DNA from: CAZUFB01 sp964619775 | Lineage (GTDB): Bacteria; Actinomycetota; Coriobacteriia; Coriobacteriales; UMGS124 | Length of the DNA: 19,129 nt | Direction: 5' to 3' | Assembly (NCBI GenBank): GCA_964619775.1 | Contig: CAZUFB010000040.1 | Location: forward strand, 1 to 19,129 | Shown: piece after piece, positions 7,086 through 13,535 of the stretch | Layout of the letters: each line of letters opens with the position of its first letter | Position numbering within the stretch: the first letter of the stretch is position 1 | Made by a program: the position numbers and the translations under genes | Notes under the pieces: generated by a model | Databases searched by the model: none | What the model saw: only the letters and a program-made list of their open reading frames with translations | What the model was told of the DNA's origin: nothing

Positions 7086-8231
7086 ATGCCTGTGCGTGTC
7101 CCATCTCAGGCCCCCTGTGCCGGAACCGGCTTGTCGCGCCGCGCCTTTGTCGTCGGGGGTGCCGCGCTCGCCGGCCTGAGCGCTGCGCTGCCGCTGTCGC
7201 GCCGCGCCTTTGCCGACGAGGAGGAAGAGGCCGAGGAATCCGGCGAAGCAGCTGACGACGCGGAATCGTCGGAAGACGACGCCGAGGAGTCTTTCGACCC
7301 CAACGACCCCGCCACCATCTACGTCCCGGCGAGCTGGGTCAAGTCGGTGATCGACGGCGACGAGGACGCCTCTGAGAACTATCTGGTCCTCGAGGTCGCC
7401 TGGGGCGAGGAGGCCGACGACGCCAACTACGGCGCGGGCCACATCCCCGGCGCGGTGCACATGAACACCGACTACATCGAAGAGGAGGAGTACTGGAACA
7501 TCCGCACTGCCGAGGAGATCGAAGCCGTGTGCGCCGACTACGGTATCACCAAGGACACCGTGGTCATCTGCTATGGCACCGCGGGTACCGACTCGGCTGA
7601 CGACCGTGTAGCCCTGGCGCTGCTGTGGGCGGGTGTCGAGAACGTCAAATGCCTCGACGGCGGTTACGAGAAGTGGGTCGAGGCCGGCTACGAGGAGGAG
7701 ACCGACTCCAACGCCCCCGTGCCCACCGAGGAGGAGTTCGGCGTCGAGGTACCGGCGCATCCCGAGTACATCATGTCGATCGAGGATGTCAAGGACAAGC
7801 TCGCCAACGACCCCGACTTCAAGCTCGTCAGCATCCGCAGCTACGCCGAGTTCTGCGGCGAGACGAGCGGGTACTCCTACATCGACCGCGCCGGCGAGCC
7901 TGCGGGCGCCATCTGGGGTCGCGACACCGACGACGGCTCGTACTGCAACGAGGACGGGACCACCGTCGGCGTCGACGTGGTCGAGGGCTATCTCGCCGAG
8001 TCGGGCGTCGAGCTCGACGAGGACACCGCCTGGTACTGCGGTACCGGTTGGCGCGCCTCTATCCCGTTCCTTATCTGCCTGCAGGCCGGTATCGTCACCT
8101 CGGTGTACGACGGCGGCTGGTACGTCTGGCAGATGGACCCCGACAACGACGTCCAGCTCGGCGACCCCCAGACGGGCGAGGTCGAGTACGTGAAGGTGTC
8201 CGACCTGTCGACCGACATGGCCAAGGGCTAA
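7086..8231 (+). CDS. TAT-exported tandem-rhodanese sulfurtransferase, YnjE-like, 381 aa
   Basis: Predicted extracytoplasmic sulfurtransferase moving sulfane sulfur through a Cys persulfide. A TAT signal (LSRRAF, RR 18-19) is followed by a second LSRRAF (37-42) just past the hydrophobic core, then an acidic Asp/Glu/Ser spacer. Rhodanese domain 1 has GHIPGAVHMNTDY and active-site Cys162 (ICYGTAG). Domain 2 has Cys318 in CGTGWRAS followed by YDGGWYVWQ. The CGTGWR loop is the unusual one I know from E. coli YnjE, an exported rhodanese of the ynj cluster, which has three domains; this protein has two. Both Cys are present, so either domain could be active. ATG 7086 follows agaaaggaagg; the open frame continues upstream but is out of register with the VTT gene. 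The stop is one base before the next gene, so translation is coupled. Donor and acceptor are unknown. Confidence 0.9.
   Translation: MPVRVPSQAPCAGTGLSRRAFVVGGAALAGLSAALPLSRRAFADEEEEAEESGEAADDAESSEDDAEESFDPNDPATIYVPASWVKSVIDGDEDASENYLVLEVAWGEEADDANYGAGHIPGAVHMNTDYIEEEEYWNIRTAEEIEAVCADYGITKDTVVICYGTAGTDSADDRVALALLWAGVENVKCLDGGYEKWVEAGYEEETDSNAPVPTEEEFGVEVPAHPEYIMSIEDVKDKLANDPDFKLVSIRSYAEFCGETSGYSYIDRAGEPAGAIWGRDTDDGSYCNEDGTTVGVDVVEGYLAESGVELDEDTAWYCGTGWRASIPFLICLQAGIVTSVYDGGWYVWQMDPDNDVQLGDPQTGEVEYVKVSDLSTDMAKG
7132..7212 (+). repeat. 18-bp exact direct repeat duplicating the twin-Arg motif
   Basis: TGTCGCGCCGCGCCTTTG occurs at 7132-7149 and again at 7195-7212, in the same reading frame, encoding (L)SRRAF twice. 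The copies flank the hydrophobic core of the signal peptide. Identical codons in all five positions suggest a recent duplication or selection at DNA level rather than protein convergence. Confidence 0.8.
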
Positions 8232-8232
8232 C

Positions 8233-8709
8233 ATGGCCGATGGCGGCAAACGGTCGGTCGCCCGCACGGCGAGGTACGCCCTGATGGGCGTGTGCTGGGT
8301 CCTGACGGCCCTGTTCCTTGTCGCCGCAGCGGTCCTGAACCGCCTCACGCATACCCGGATGGGTATGGCGCGCCACATGGTGTACCTGCGCAGCAAGTGG
8401 TCCGACGCCTTGCCGGTCGAGGTTTTGCGCGTGGTGGCGGTCCTTGCCGCGGTGGTCCTCGCCGTCGCGATCGCGGTGTGGTTCGTGCGCCGTGCGGCCT
8501 GGCGTTCGCCGGCGACTGCTTTCTCTTTCGCCGTCATGGTGGTGTTGGTGTGCCTCTACGCGGGGTACACGCTAGGCGTCGACCCGCAGACGGCGCGTGC
8601 GCATATCGTGGTGAGCCCGCTGCTCGGCCTGGCGGCGCTCGTGCAGGAGGCAAACGTCGCTCTCGCGTGCCTTGTATGGGTGCGCTTGCATGGGCGGGCC
8701 GCAGGGTGA
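8233..8709 (+). CDS. unrecognised four-helix membrane protein, 158 aa
   Basis: I do not recognise a family. Four hydrophobic segments are visible: about 15-36 (YALMGVCWVLTALFLVAAAV), 61-83 (EVLRVVAVLAAVVLAVAIAV), 97-116 (SFAVMVVLVCLYAGYTLGV) and 121-150 (HIVVSPLLGLAALVQEANVA). Basic residues between helices 2 and 3 (RRAAWR) suggest that loop is cytoplasmic. ATG 8233 begins one base after the rhodanese stop, so it is almost certainly co-translated with it and probably works with that exported protein. It might anchor it or supply electrons or substrate. There is no haem-type CxxCH or Cys pair. The two-hairpin spacer follows, overlapping its stop codon. Real by position, overlap and codon bias; function open. 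Confidence 0.75.
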   Translation: MADGGKRSVARTARYALMGVCWVLTALFLVAAAVLNRLTHTRMGMARHMVYLRSKWSDALPVEVLRVVAVLAAVVLAVAIAVWFVRRAAWRSPATAFSFAVMVVLVCLYAGYTLGVDPQTARAHIVVSPLLGLAALVQEANVALACLVWVRLHGRAAG

Positions 8710-8752
8710 TGGCCCTGCGATGACGAAGGGCGCGCCCCGAAGGTCGGGGCGC
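8700..8752 (+). other. two tandem intercistronic hairpins (membrane gene / rhodanese lipoprotein gene)
   Basis: Stem 1: CGCAGGG 8700-8706 pairs with CCCTGCG 8713-8719, enclosing the TGA stop of the preceding gene. Stem 2: GCGCCCCGA 8732-8740 pairs with TCGGGGCGC 8744-8752 across a 3-base loop. No T-run follows; the ribosome site of the next gene (aaaggag) starts 6 bases later, so the second stem could also tune initiation. Confidence 0.5.
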
Positions 8753-8768
8753 CGACGAAAGGAGAACG

Positions 8769-9365
8769 ATGACTGACACGTTGAGAAAGAGGCTGGCGTT
8801 GCTGTTCGCCGTACTGGCGATCGTCTTGGCGCTTGTGGCGACGATGGGCCTGACGGGCTGCGACAGTTCCAGCGACACGGATTCCTCCTCCGACGCGACC
8901 GAGGAGTCGACCGACCGAGCCGACGACGACATCGACTGGCAGTACGTGACGGCCGACGAGCTCGTCGAGATGCTCGAGGCGGGCGACCCGGTGATCGTGC
9001 TCGATATCCGTACCGACGACATGTACGACGAAGGCCACATCATCGGGGCCTACCACGTGCCGGCGTATCCGGTCGACACGGAGGAAGCGGAGGACATGCT
9101 GCGCGAGGCCGCCGAGAACCTGGGTGGCGACGACCCCATCGTCGTTGTCTGCAAGGGCGGCGCCAACGGTGCCAAGCGCGCCATCTCCGTGCTGATAGAG
9201 GAGGGTATCGAGGCCGATCGCCTGTTCATCCTCGAGGGCGGCGGGGACGCCTGGGACGTCGAGGAGTGGACCACGACCGAGGACGACTCCACGGTGCCCG
9301 GCTCGGCCGACGCGGACGAGGTCGCCGACGAGGAGGACGAGGACTCTGAGGAAGAGGCCGCGTAG
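8769..9365 (+). CDS. single-domain rhodanese lipoprotein, 198 aa
   Basis: Predicted membrane-anchored extracytoplasmic sulfurtransferase. A basic start (LRKR) and hydrophobic stretch lead to a lipobox LTGC with Cys31 as the lipidation site. A Ser/Asp-rich spacer (32-54) follows. The rhodanese domain runs from about 57 to 150 with VLDIRTDDMYDEGHIIGAYHVP and active-site Cys128 in VVCKGGANGAKRA. The loop is longer than the six-residue loop of classic rhodaneses. The C-terminal 30 residues are again strongly acidic (DEEDEDSEEE). ATG 8769 follows aaaggag with ideal spacing. Together with the TAT rhodanese at 7086 this puts three rhodanese domains outside the cell from one operon. They may relay sulfane sulfur (or selenium) among themselves, but the partner is not shown by sequence. 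Confidence 0.9.
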   Translation: MTDTLRKRLALLFAVLAIVLALVATMGLTGCDSSSDTDSSSDATEESTDRADDDIDWQYVTADELVEMLEAGDPVIVLDIRTDDMYDEGHIIGAYHVPAYPVDTEEAEDMLREAAENLGGDDPIVVVCKGGANGAKRAISVLIEEGIEADRLFILEGGGDAWDVEEWTTTEDDSTVPGSADADEVADEEDEDSEEEAA

Positions 9366-9402
9366 CGCATAGGGCGGACCTTGCGGCTTACGGCCGTCGG
9401 GT

Positions 9403-9427
9403 GGGAGGGGCATACGCTGCCCCTCCC
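9403..9427 (+). other. 10-bp GC hairpin between rhodanese lipoprotein and second VTT gene
   Basis: GGGAGGGGCA (9403-9412) pairs perfectly with TGCCCCTCCC (9418-9427) around the loop tacgc. Only a short ggtttcgg follows, so termination would be weak or partial. It lies 38 bp after the lipoprotein stop in a 137-bp gap and may split the operon into two expression levels. Confidence 0.5.
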
Positions 9428-9502
9428 GGTTTCGGAGGGGTCCGCGCACCGCGGCGCGGCAGGCGCGGATTCCCCCGAAGCCGGACTGAGACGGGAAGGA
9501 TC

Positions 9503-10168
9503 ATGAAAAGCGTAAAGCTGTGGGTGTTCGTGGGCGTGGTCGTGGCCCTGTTCGTGCTCAACTGGACGTTCGGGTGGTCTGATACGCTGCTTGACGGCAG
9601 CGCGATCGAGATGCTGCGCGAGGTGGTCGACGGGCATCCCGTCTGGGCCGCTGGGGCCTATCTGGTTTTGTGCGTCGTAGGCTGCGTGGTGCTCGCCCTG
9701 CCGGGGGTGGTGTTCGCCCTCGTCGCGGGTTCGGTGTTCGGCGCATTGTGGGGAACCCTGCTGTGCTGGGTCGCCGTGAGCGCAGGGGCGTGCATCGCGT
9801 TTCTCGTGGGGCGCTATTTCCTCAAGGACGCCCTCAAGCCCAAGCTCGAGAAGAACGCCGCGCTCAACCGCCTGCTCTTCGAAGGTGCGGACAAGAGCGA
9901 CGTGTATCTGCTCGCCGTCACGCGCCTTGTGCCGGTGTTCCCCTACAATCTGCAGAACTTCGCCTATGGGGTGACCGACATACGGTTCGTTTCCTACGCC
10001 GTCTACTCGGCCGTGTTCATGCTGCCGGGCACCGCCGTGTACACGCTTGCCGCTGCGGGGCTGGTCGACGCCGGCAACCGCGCGCTTTATCTGGTTTTAG
10101 CCGCGGTGCTGCTCGTTGCCACGCTCGCAGCGGCCTACGTGCTTAAGAGGAAGGCGGGTGTGGCGTGA
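9503..10168 (+). CDS. TVP38/TMEM64 family (VTT domain) membrane protein, 221 aa
   Basis: Second VTT protein of the operon, shorter than the one at 6094. It has an N-terminal helix (VKLWVFVGVVVALFVLNWTF) and the VTT core. The core shows LALPGVVFALVAGSVFGALWG, then ACIAFLVGRYF, and RLVPVFPYNLQNFAYGVTDI beginning at R141, followed by two further helices. The R.VPVFPYN.QN.AYG signature is typical of the TVP38 group. ATG 9503 follows gggaagga; the upstream open frame lacks any family sequence. The last codons overlap the next gene as GTGA, so it is translationally coupled to the CCG iron-sulfur protein. Paired VTT proteins also occur as YdjX and YdjZ in E. coli. Probable membrane transporter or flippase; substrate unknown. 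Confidence 0.9.
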   Translation: MKSVKLWVFVGVVVALFVLNWTFGWSDTLLDGSAIEMLREVVDGHPVWAAGAYLVLCVVGCVVLALPGVVFALVAGSVFGALWGTLLCWVAVSAGACIAFLVGRYFLKDALKPKLEKNAALNRLLFEGADKSDVYLLAVTRLVPVFPYNLQNFAYGVTDIRFVSYAVYSAVFMLPGTAVYTLAAAGLVDAGNRALYLVLAAVLLVATLAAAYVLKRKAGVA

Positions 10169-10947
10169 ACGCGGTCAAGATTGCGAGCGTCGTCGAGAAG
10201 TCCCACTACCCGTTCAGGGCATATCCTAAGGGTCGTTGCCGCGACCTGCTGTTTTGCGGATGCGCGCTGCCCTCGCAGCTGCCCCGCACTACCGACGCCC
10301 TCGCCCGGCTGTGCCGTACCCACGGCATGGGGGTCGCCTACGACTGCTGCGGCAAGGCGCTTGCGGACTGGGACGCGCGACGCGCTGCCGACCGGGTGCT
10401 CGCCGGGCTGCGGAGGCGCCTGGAGCGTCTGGGCTGCGAACGGCTCGTGCTCGCGTGCCCCAACTGCCTTGCCTATTTGCACGGGCGCGTAGGGGTGCCG
10501 TGTGTCTCGGTCTTCGAGGCCATGCTTGAGTGGGACGACGTCGAGCGCGTGCGTCTGGATCCGGGGGTGCTGTTCGTGCCGTGCCCCGACCGTGCGGGCC
10601 GCCGCCTCGAGCAGGCCGTCCGTGCGTTTGCCGATCTTTCGGACGTGGAGACCCTGCGACGGGTGCCGTGCTGCGGCCTGCGCGCCGAGGTGGCGGCGCG
10701 GGGCCGCGCGTTCGTCGACCGCTGCGGCGAGCGTATCTTCACCGCGGCGGGAGAGGCCGTCGTATACACCTACTGCGCCTCGTGTCTCGGGCAGTTCGCC
10801 CGCCAGGGGAGGGGGTGCGTGCGCCATGTGCTCTCGGCCGTGCTGGGGATCGACGAGAGGCCCGACGCCGCCCGCGCGCTCGTCAACCGCGCACGCCGCA
10901 GGTTCGACCGGGATCTCGAGCCCCTTGCCGCAGGGGAGGGGGCGTGA
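10165..10947 (+). CDS. CCG-domain (HdrB-like) iron-sulfur protein, 260 aa
   Basis: Cytoplasmic Cys-rich protein with two CCG domains (the Cys-rich repeat of heterodisulfide reductase HdrB and of lactate and glycerol-3-P oxidase iron-sulfur subunits). Repeat 1 is FCGCALPS, DCCGKAL and ACPNCLAYL; repeat 2 is PCPDRAG, PCCGLRAEV and YCASCLGQF. The spacing from CC to CxxC is 35 residues in repeat 1 and 33 in repeat 2, as in HdrB-type non-cubane 4Fe-4S cluster sites. These sites reduce disulfides or pass electrons. No hydrophobic segment is present and no ferredoxin-type cluster domain is fused, so an electron donor must be separate. GTG 10165 overlaps the VTT stop (GTGA), and its own TGA overlaps the next GTG in the same way. 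Its role could be thiol/persulfide redox in the pathway, replacing YdjY of the E. coli locus; that is inference. Confidence 0.85.
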   Translation: MNAVKIASVVEKSHYPFRAYPKGRCRDLLFCGCALPSQLPRTTDALARLCRTHGMGVAYDCCGKALADWDARRAADRVLAGLRRRLERLGCERLVLACPNCLAYLHGRVGVPCVSVFEAMLEWDDVERVRLDPGVLFVPCPDRAGRRLEQAVRAFADLSDVETLRRVPCCGLRAEVAARGRAFVDRCGERIFTAAGEAVVYTYCASCLGQFARQGRGCVRHVLSAVLGIDERPDAARALVNRARRRFDRDLEPLAAGEGA

Positions 10948-11645
10948 TCTCGGTCGTCGTCCCCGTCTATAACGAAGAGGCCTCCTTGCCGGATTTCCTC
11001 GCCATGATCGACCGCCTGCGCGGCGACCACGAGGTGGTTTTCGCCGACGGCGGCAGCACCGACGCGACGCCCTCCCTGCTCGCTGCGGCGGGGCGGCGTA
11101 CGGTGCATACCTCTCGGGGCCGCGGGGCCCAGTGTCGCGCTGGGGCGCAGGCTGCCGCGGGCGAGGGGCTGCTGTTCCTCCATGCCGACGTGACGGTGGC
11201 CCCCGATACGGTGGAGCGCGTCGCGGAGGCTTTCGAGGCGGGTGTGCGGTGGGGGTGTCTCACCCTGCGCTGGACGCGCCGCGACCCGGTGTACCGCTTT
11301 GGCGAGTGGATGTCGAACCTGCGGGTGCGTTGCTCGGGTATCCCCTTCGGCGACCAGGGGGTGTTCCTCGACCGGGCCCTCTACGACGAAGTCGGCGGCA
11401 TGCCCGCCATCCCGATTATGGAAGACTACGAGCTGGCGTTGCGCCTGCGTGCGCTCGGGCTGAGGCCGGTGCAGCTCAAAAGCGAGGTGTGGGCGTCGCC
11501 CCGGCGCTTCGAGGAGGGCGGGCCCGTGCGCGTCGCCCTGCAGATGCGCCGGCTGAGGCGCCTCTATCGGGCGGGAGCCGACCCCGCCGAGCTTGGCCGG
11601 ATGTACCGCGACGTTCGGGAAGAGGGCCCCGGCGGTGCCCGCTAG
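10944..11645 (+). CDS. TIGR04283-type family 2 glycosyltransferase, 233 aa
   Basis: GT-A fold glycosyltransferase of the TIGR04283 group (named rSAM/selenodomain-associated transferase 2, also annotated for arsenosugar biosynthesis). Seen here: SVVVPVYNEEASLP (3-16), ADGGSTDAT (34-42), SRGRGAQCRAGAQAA, LLFLHADVTV with the HAD metal motif at 80-82, and FGDQGVFLDRALYDEVGG. MEDYELALRLR (MED 159-161) and SPRRFEEGG complete the pattern. Length is normal for the group. GTG 10944 overlaps the CCG gene stop; the longer open frame upstream is a shadow. It overlaps the next gene by 11 bp. Such proteins usually neighbour a TIGR04282 partner, as here, and often a radical SAM protein, which is absent. Donor and acceptor sugars are unknown. 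Confidence 0.92.
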   Translation: MISVVVPVYNEEASLPDFLAMIDRLRGDHEVVFADGGSTDATPSLLAAAGRRTVHTSRGRGAQCRAGAQAAAGEGLLFLHADVTVAPDTVERVAEAFEAGVRWGCLTLRWTRRDPVYRFGEWMSNLRVRCSGIPFGDQGVFLDRALYDEVGGMPAIPIMEDYELALRLRALGLRPVQLKSEVWASPRRFEEGGPVRVALQMRRLRRLYRAGADPAELGRMYRDVREEGPGGAR

Positions 11646-12465
11646 TCCCGGCGAGGCGGCGGTCCCCGCCGCGCTCGTCCTGCTCACCCGCGTCCCGGTG
11701 CCGGGACGCGTCAAGACGCGCCTGCTGCCGTCCCTGCCGCCCGAGGGCTGCGCCGGGCTGCAGCACGCCATGGCATGCGACGCCGCCGCGGCGCTCGGGA
11801 CGCTCGGCCTGCCGCTGACGGTGCGCTGGTCGGACGAGGCGGAAGGGCTGCCGGGCGGCACGGCACTGTGCGGGGAGTTCGTCGACGAGCTGACCGCCTG
11901 CGCCCGGAGGGCCGGCGCCCCCTCCGTGCGCTCCCTGTCCCAGCAAGGCGCCGGCCTTGGTCCGCGCATGGCGGGGGCGCTCGAGGCCGAGCTTGCCTCC
12001 GGGGCGGCCGCATGCCTGCTCATGGGCAGCGACCTGCCGACGGTCGACGCCGCAACGCTGCGTGCGGCCTGGGACGCCTTTGAGGCCGCAGGTCCTGACG
12101 GCACCCCCGCCGATGTGCTGTTCTGCCCGAGCAGCGACGGCGGCTACTGGCTCGTGGGTCTGCGCGCGCCGTTCCCCGCGTTGTTCGAAGGCAGGGGCTA
12201 CGGCACGGGACGCGTGCTCGACGAGGCGCTCTCGGCCTGTTTTGCCGCGGGCCGCACCGTGGCGCTCGGCCCGGTTGTCCGAGACGTCGACACCCCCGAC
12301 GACCTCGCTTGGCTCTCTGCGCTCGTCGCGGCAGGCGACGAGCGCGTGGGCACGCGCACGACGGCCTGGATGCGTTCCCACGGCCTGGTGCAAGGGGATG
12401 CGGGTGTGGAGTTTGCCCGAACCCGTGCGCATGTCGCCCCGCACGGCGGCCTTTCTCTGCTCTAG
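11635..12465 (+). CDS. TIGR04282-type transferase (DUF2064, CofC-like fold), 276 aa
   Basis: Nucleotidyl/glycosyl-transferase-like protein named rSAM/selenodomain-associated transferase 1. Landmarks: LVLLTRVPVPGRVKTRLLPSL (14-34, the PxPGxxKTRL nucleotide-binding signature), QGAGLGPRMAGAL, LMGSDLPTVDAATL, SSDGGYWLVGL and DVDTPDDL. These are the family's metal- and substrate-site segments. The fold resembles CofC and MobA nucleotidyltransferases, so it may activate a phosphosugar. GTG 11635 has gggaagaggg just upstream and overlaps the TIGR04283 gene; a TTG at 11593 is the alternative. A C-terminal extension of about 45 residues after the conserved core (from about 232) has no recognised motif. 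Its TAG shares bases with the stop of the converging phosphotransferase gene. Confidence 0.9.
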   Translation: MPASPGEAAVPAALVLLTRVPVPGRVKTRLLPSLPPEGCAGLQHAMACDAAAALGTLGLPLTVRWSDEAEGLPGGTALCGEFVDELTACARRAGAPSVRSLSQQGAGLGPRMAGALEAELASGAAACLLMGSDLPTVDAATLRAAWDAFEAAGPDGTPADVLFCPSSDGGYWLVGLRAPFPALFEGRGYGTGRVLDEALSACFAAGRTVALGPVVRDVDTPDDLAWLSALVAAGDERVGTRTTAWMRSHGLVQGDAGVEFARTRAHVAPHGGLSLL

Positions 12466-13526
12466 ACCCGGCAGTGCTCGCCTGCCACGAAATCGAGGAA
12501 CCCCGGCTCCAGATATGCTTTTATCTTTGCAAACGTGTCGGCGTTGGCGACCGCCCTGCCGGGGCCGAGGTACTCGGTGAGCGCCATGGCGCACCAGGTC
12601 ACCCCGCGCAGGCATGTCGCCGTCAGATACTCCTCGAAGCGGTCGCGCAGCCCCTCGGTTGCAAAGCGCCCGGCCACGGCGCGCTCGTAGGCGTCAAGGA
12701 ACCCCTCCATCTCGGCGCGCCCCAAAAGCGTGTCGGTCTTCCAGAAGGTCGTCGTGGGCGCCAGAAAGTGCGCCAGGTCCTGCTCGACCTCGCCGAGCAC
12801 GGGCTTTTCCCAGTCGATAAGGTAGTCGACGGGCTCCGCGCCGCCGACGTCGTTCATGAGGAAGTTGCTCGAGTTGAGCTCGGTGTTGACGATGTGTCGC
12901 CGGGCGGGCGCCGGGCGGGCCCTGTCGGCCTGCGCGACGACCGCGGCGCGCGCGAACAGGGCGTCGACGCGCGCGAGGACGCCCGGGTCGGCCTGGGGCC
13001 AGGCGCGGTAGACGGCGAACATCTCCTTGCTCTCCTCCACCACGGCGGCAAGCGGGTGCGCCGGCGCAACGAGGGGGGCGTCCTGTGGGACGGGCAGGGC
13101 ATGCACGTCGGCGAGCAGGTGCGCGGCGCGTTCAAGGTCGGTCTGGTAGACGAGCGGCCGGCCGGGAAGGAGCTCCTCGACGAGCACCCCGTGGGGGAGC
13201 GCCGTCCGCGATCCGTCCACGTAGAGGACGCGCGGCGTGCGGCCGCTCGGCTCGAGCAGGCGCAGCGCGGCCGCCTCGTAGCCAATCTGGTCGGCGAGGT
13301 GCATCTGCGACCCCAGGTTCACGCGCAGCAGCAGCGCCCGCCGCTTCCCGTCGGCTGCCGGAGCCTCGAAGGCGTAGTTGGCGTTGTACTCGCCTTGTGC
13401 GAAGGGCGCGAGTTCCAGGCGCGTCCCCGCGGGGACGCCGAGCGCCGCGTGCAGGGCGGCGTTGCCGTCGACGTATGCCTGCAGCGCGCCCAGGTCCAAG
13501 ATGTTGCCGCTCGTCGCCTCGTCCAT
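12462..13526 (-). CDS. APH/choline-kinase-fold phosphotransferase, 354 aa
   Basis: Small-molecule kinase fold (phosphotransferase enzyme family). N-lobe: GEYNANYAF (glycine-loop-like), LLLRVN and YEAAALRLL (helix-C Glu). C-lobe: the catalytic segment reads HIVNTELNSSNFL (211-223), where the usual HxDxxxxN becomes N214-T-E216 ... N221; the metal-binding IDWEKP (D238) is intact. The Asp-to-Glu change at the catalytic base position is unusual for characterised kinases and makes activity uncertain. ATG 13526 follows aggggga. It is the last gene of the minus-strand ABC operon, 9 bp after the ATPase, so a sugar, choline-like or aminoglycoside-like imported substrate is plausible. The gene converges on the TIGR04282 gene with a 4-base CTAG overlap of stop codons. 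Confidence 0.8.
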   Translation of the reverse strand: MDEATSGNILDLGALQAYVDGNAALHAALGVPAGTRLELAPFAQGEYNANYAFEAPAADGKRRALLLRVNLGSQMHLADQIGYEAAALRLLEPSGRTPRVLYVDGSRTALPHGVLVEELLPGRPLVYQTDLERAAHLLADVHALPVPQDAPLVAPAHPLAAVVEESKEMFAVYRAWPQADPGVLARVDALFARAAVVAQADRARPAPARRHIVNTELNSSNFLMNDVGGAEPVDYLIDWEKPVLGEVEQDLAHFLAPTTTFWKTDTLLGRAEMEGFLDAYERAVAGRFATEGLRDRFEEYLTATCLRGVTWCAMALTEYLGPGRAVANADTFAKIKAYLEPGFLDFVAGEHCRV

Positions 13527-13535
13527 CGGGTCCCC

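Noticed and set aside
7086..8231. selenocysteine protein in the rhodanese or CCG genes
   Set aside because: The active-site positions are TGC codons and every TGA seen is a terminal stop or belongs to a start-stop overlap; no SECIS-like element was noticed.
6861..8537. 558-codon minus-strand open frame opposite the tandem rhodanese
   Set aside because: Shadow of the rhodanese gene, whose Cys loops and signal peptide are unmistakable on the plus strand.
8700..9427. strong intrinsic terminators inside the plus-strand operon
   Set aside because: The stems are perfect but none is followed by a T-run, and gene order with tight spacing supports continued transcription.
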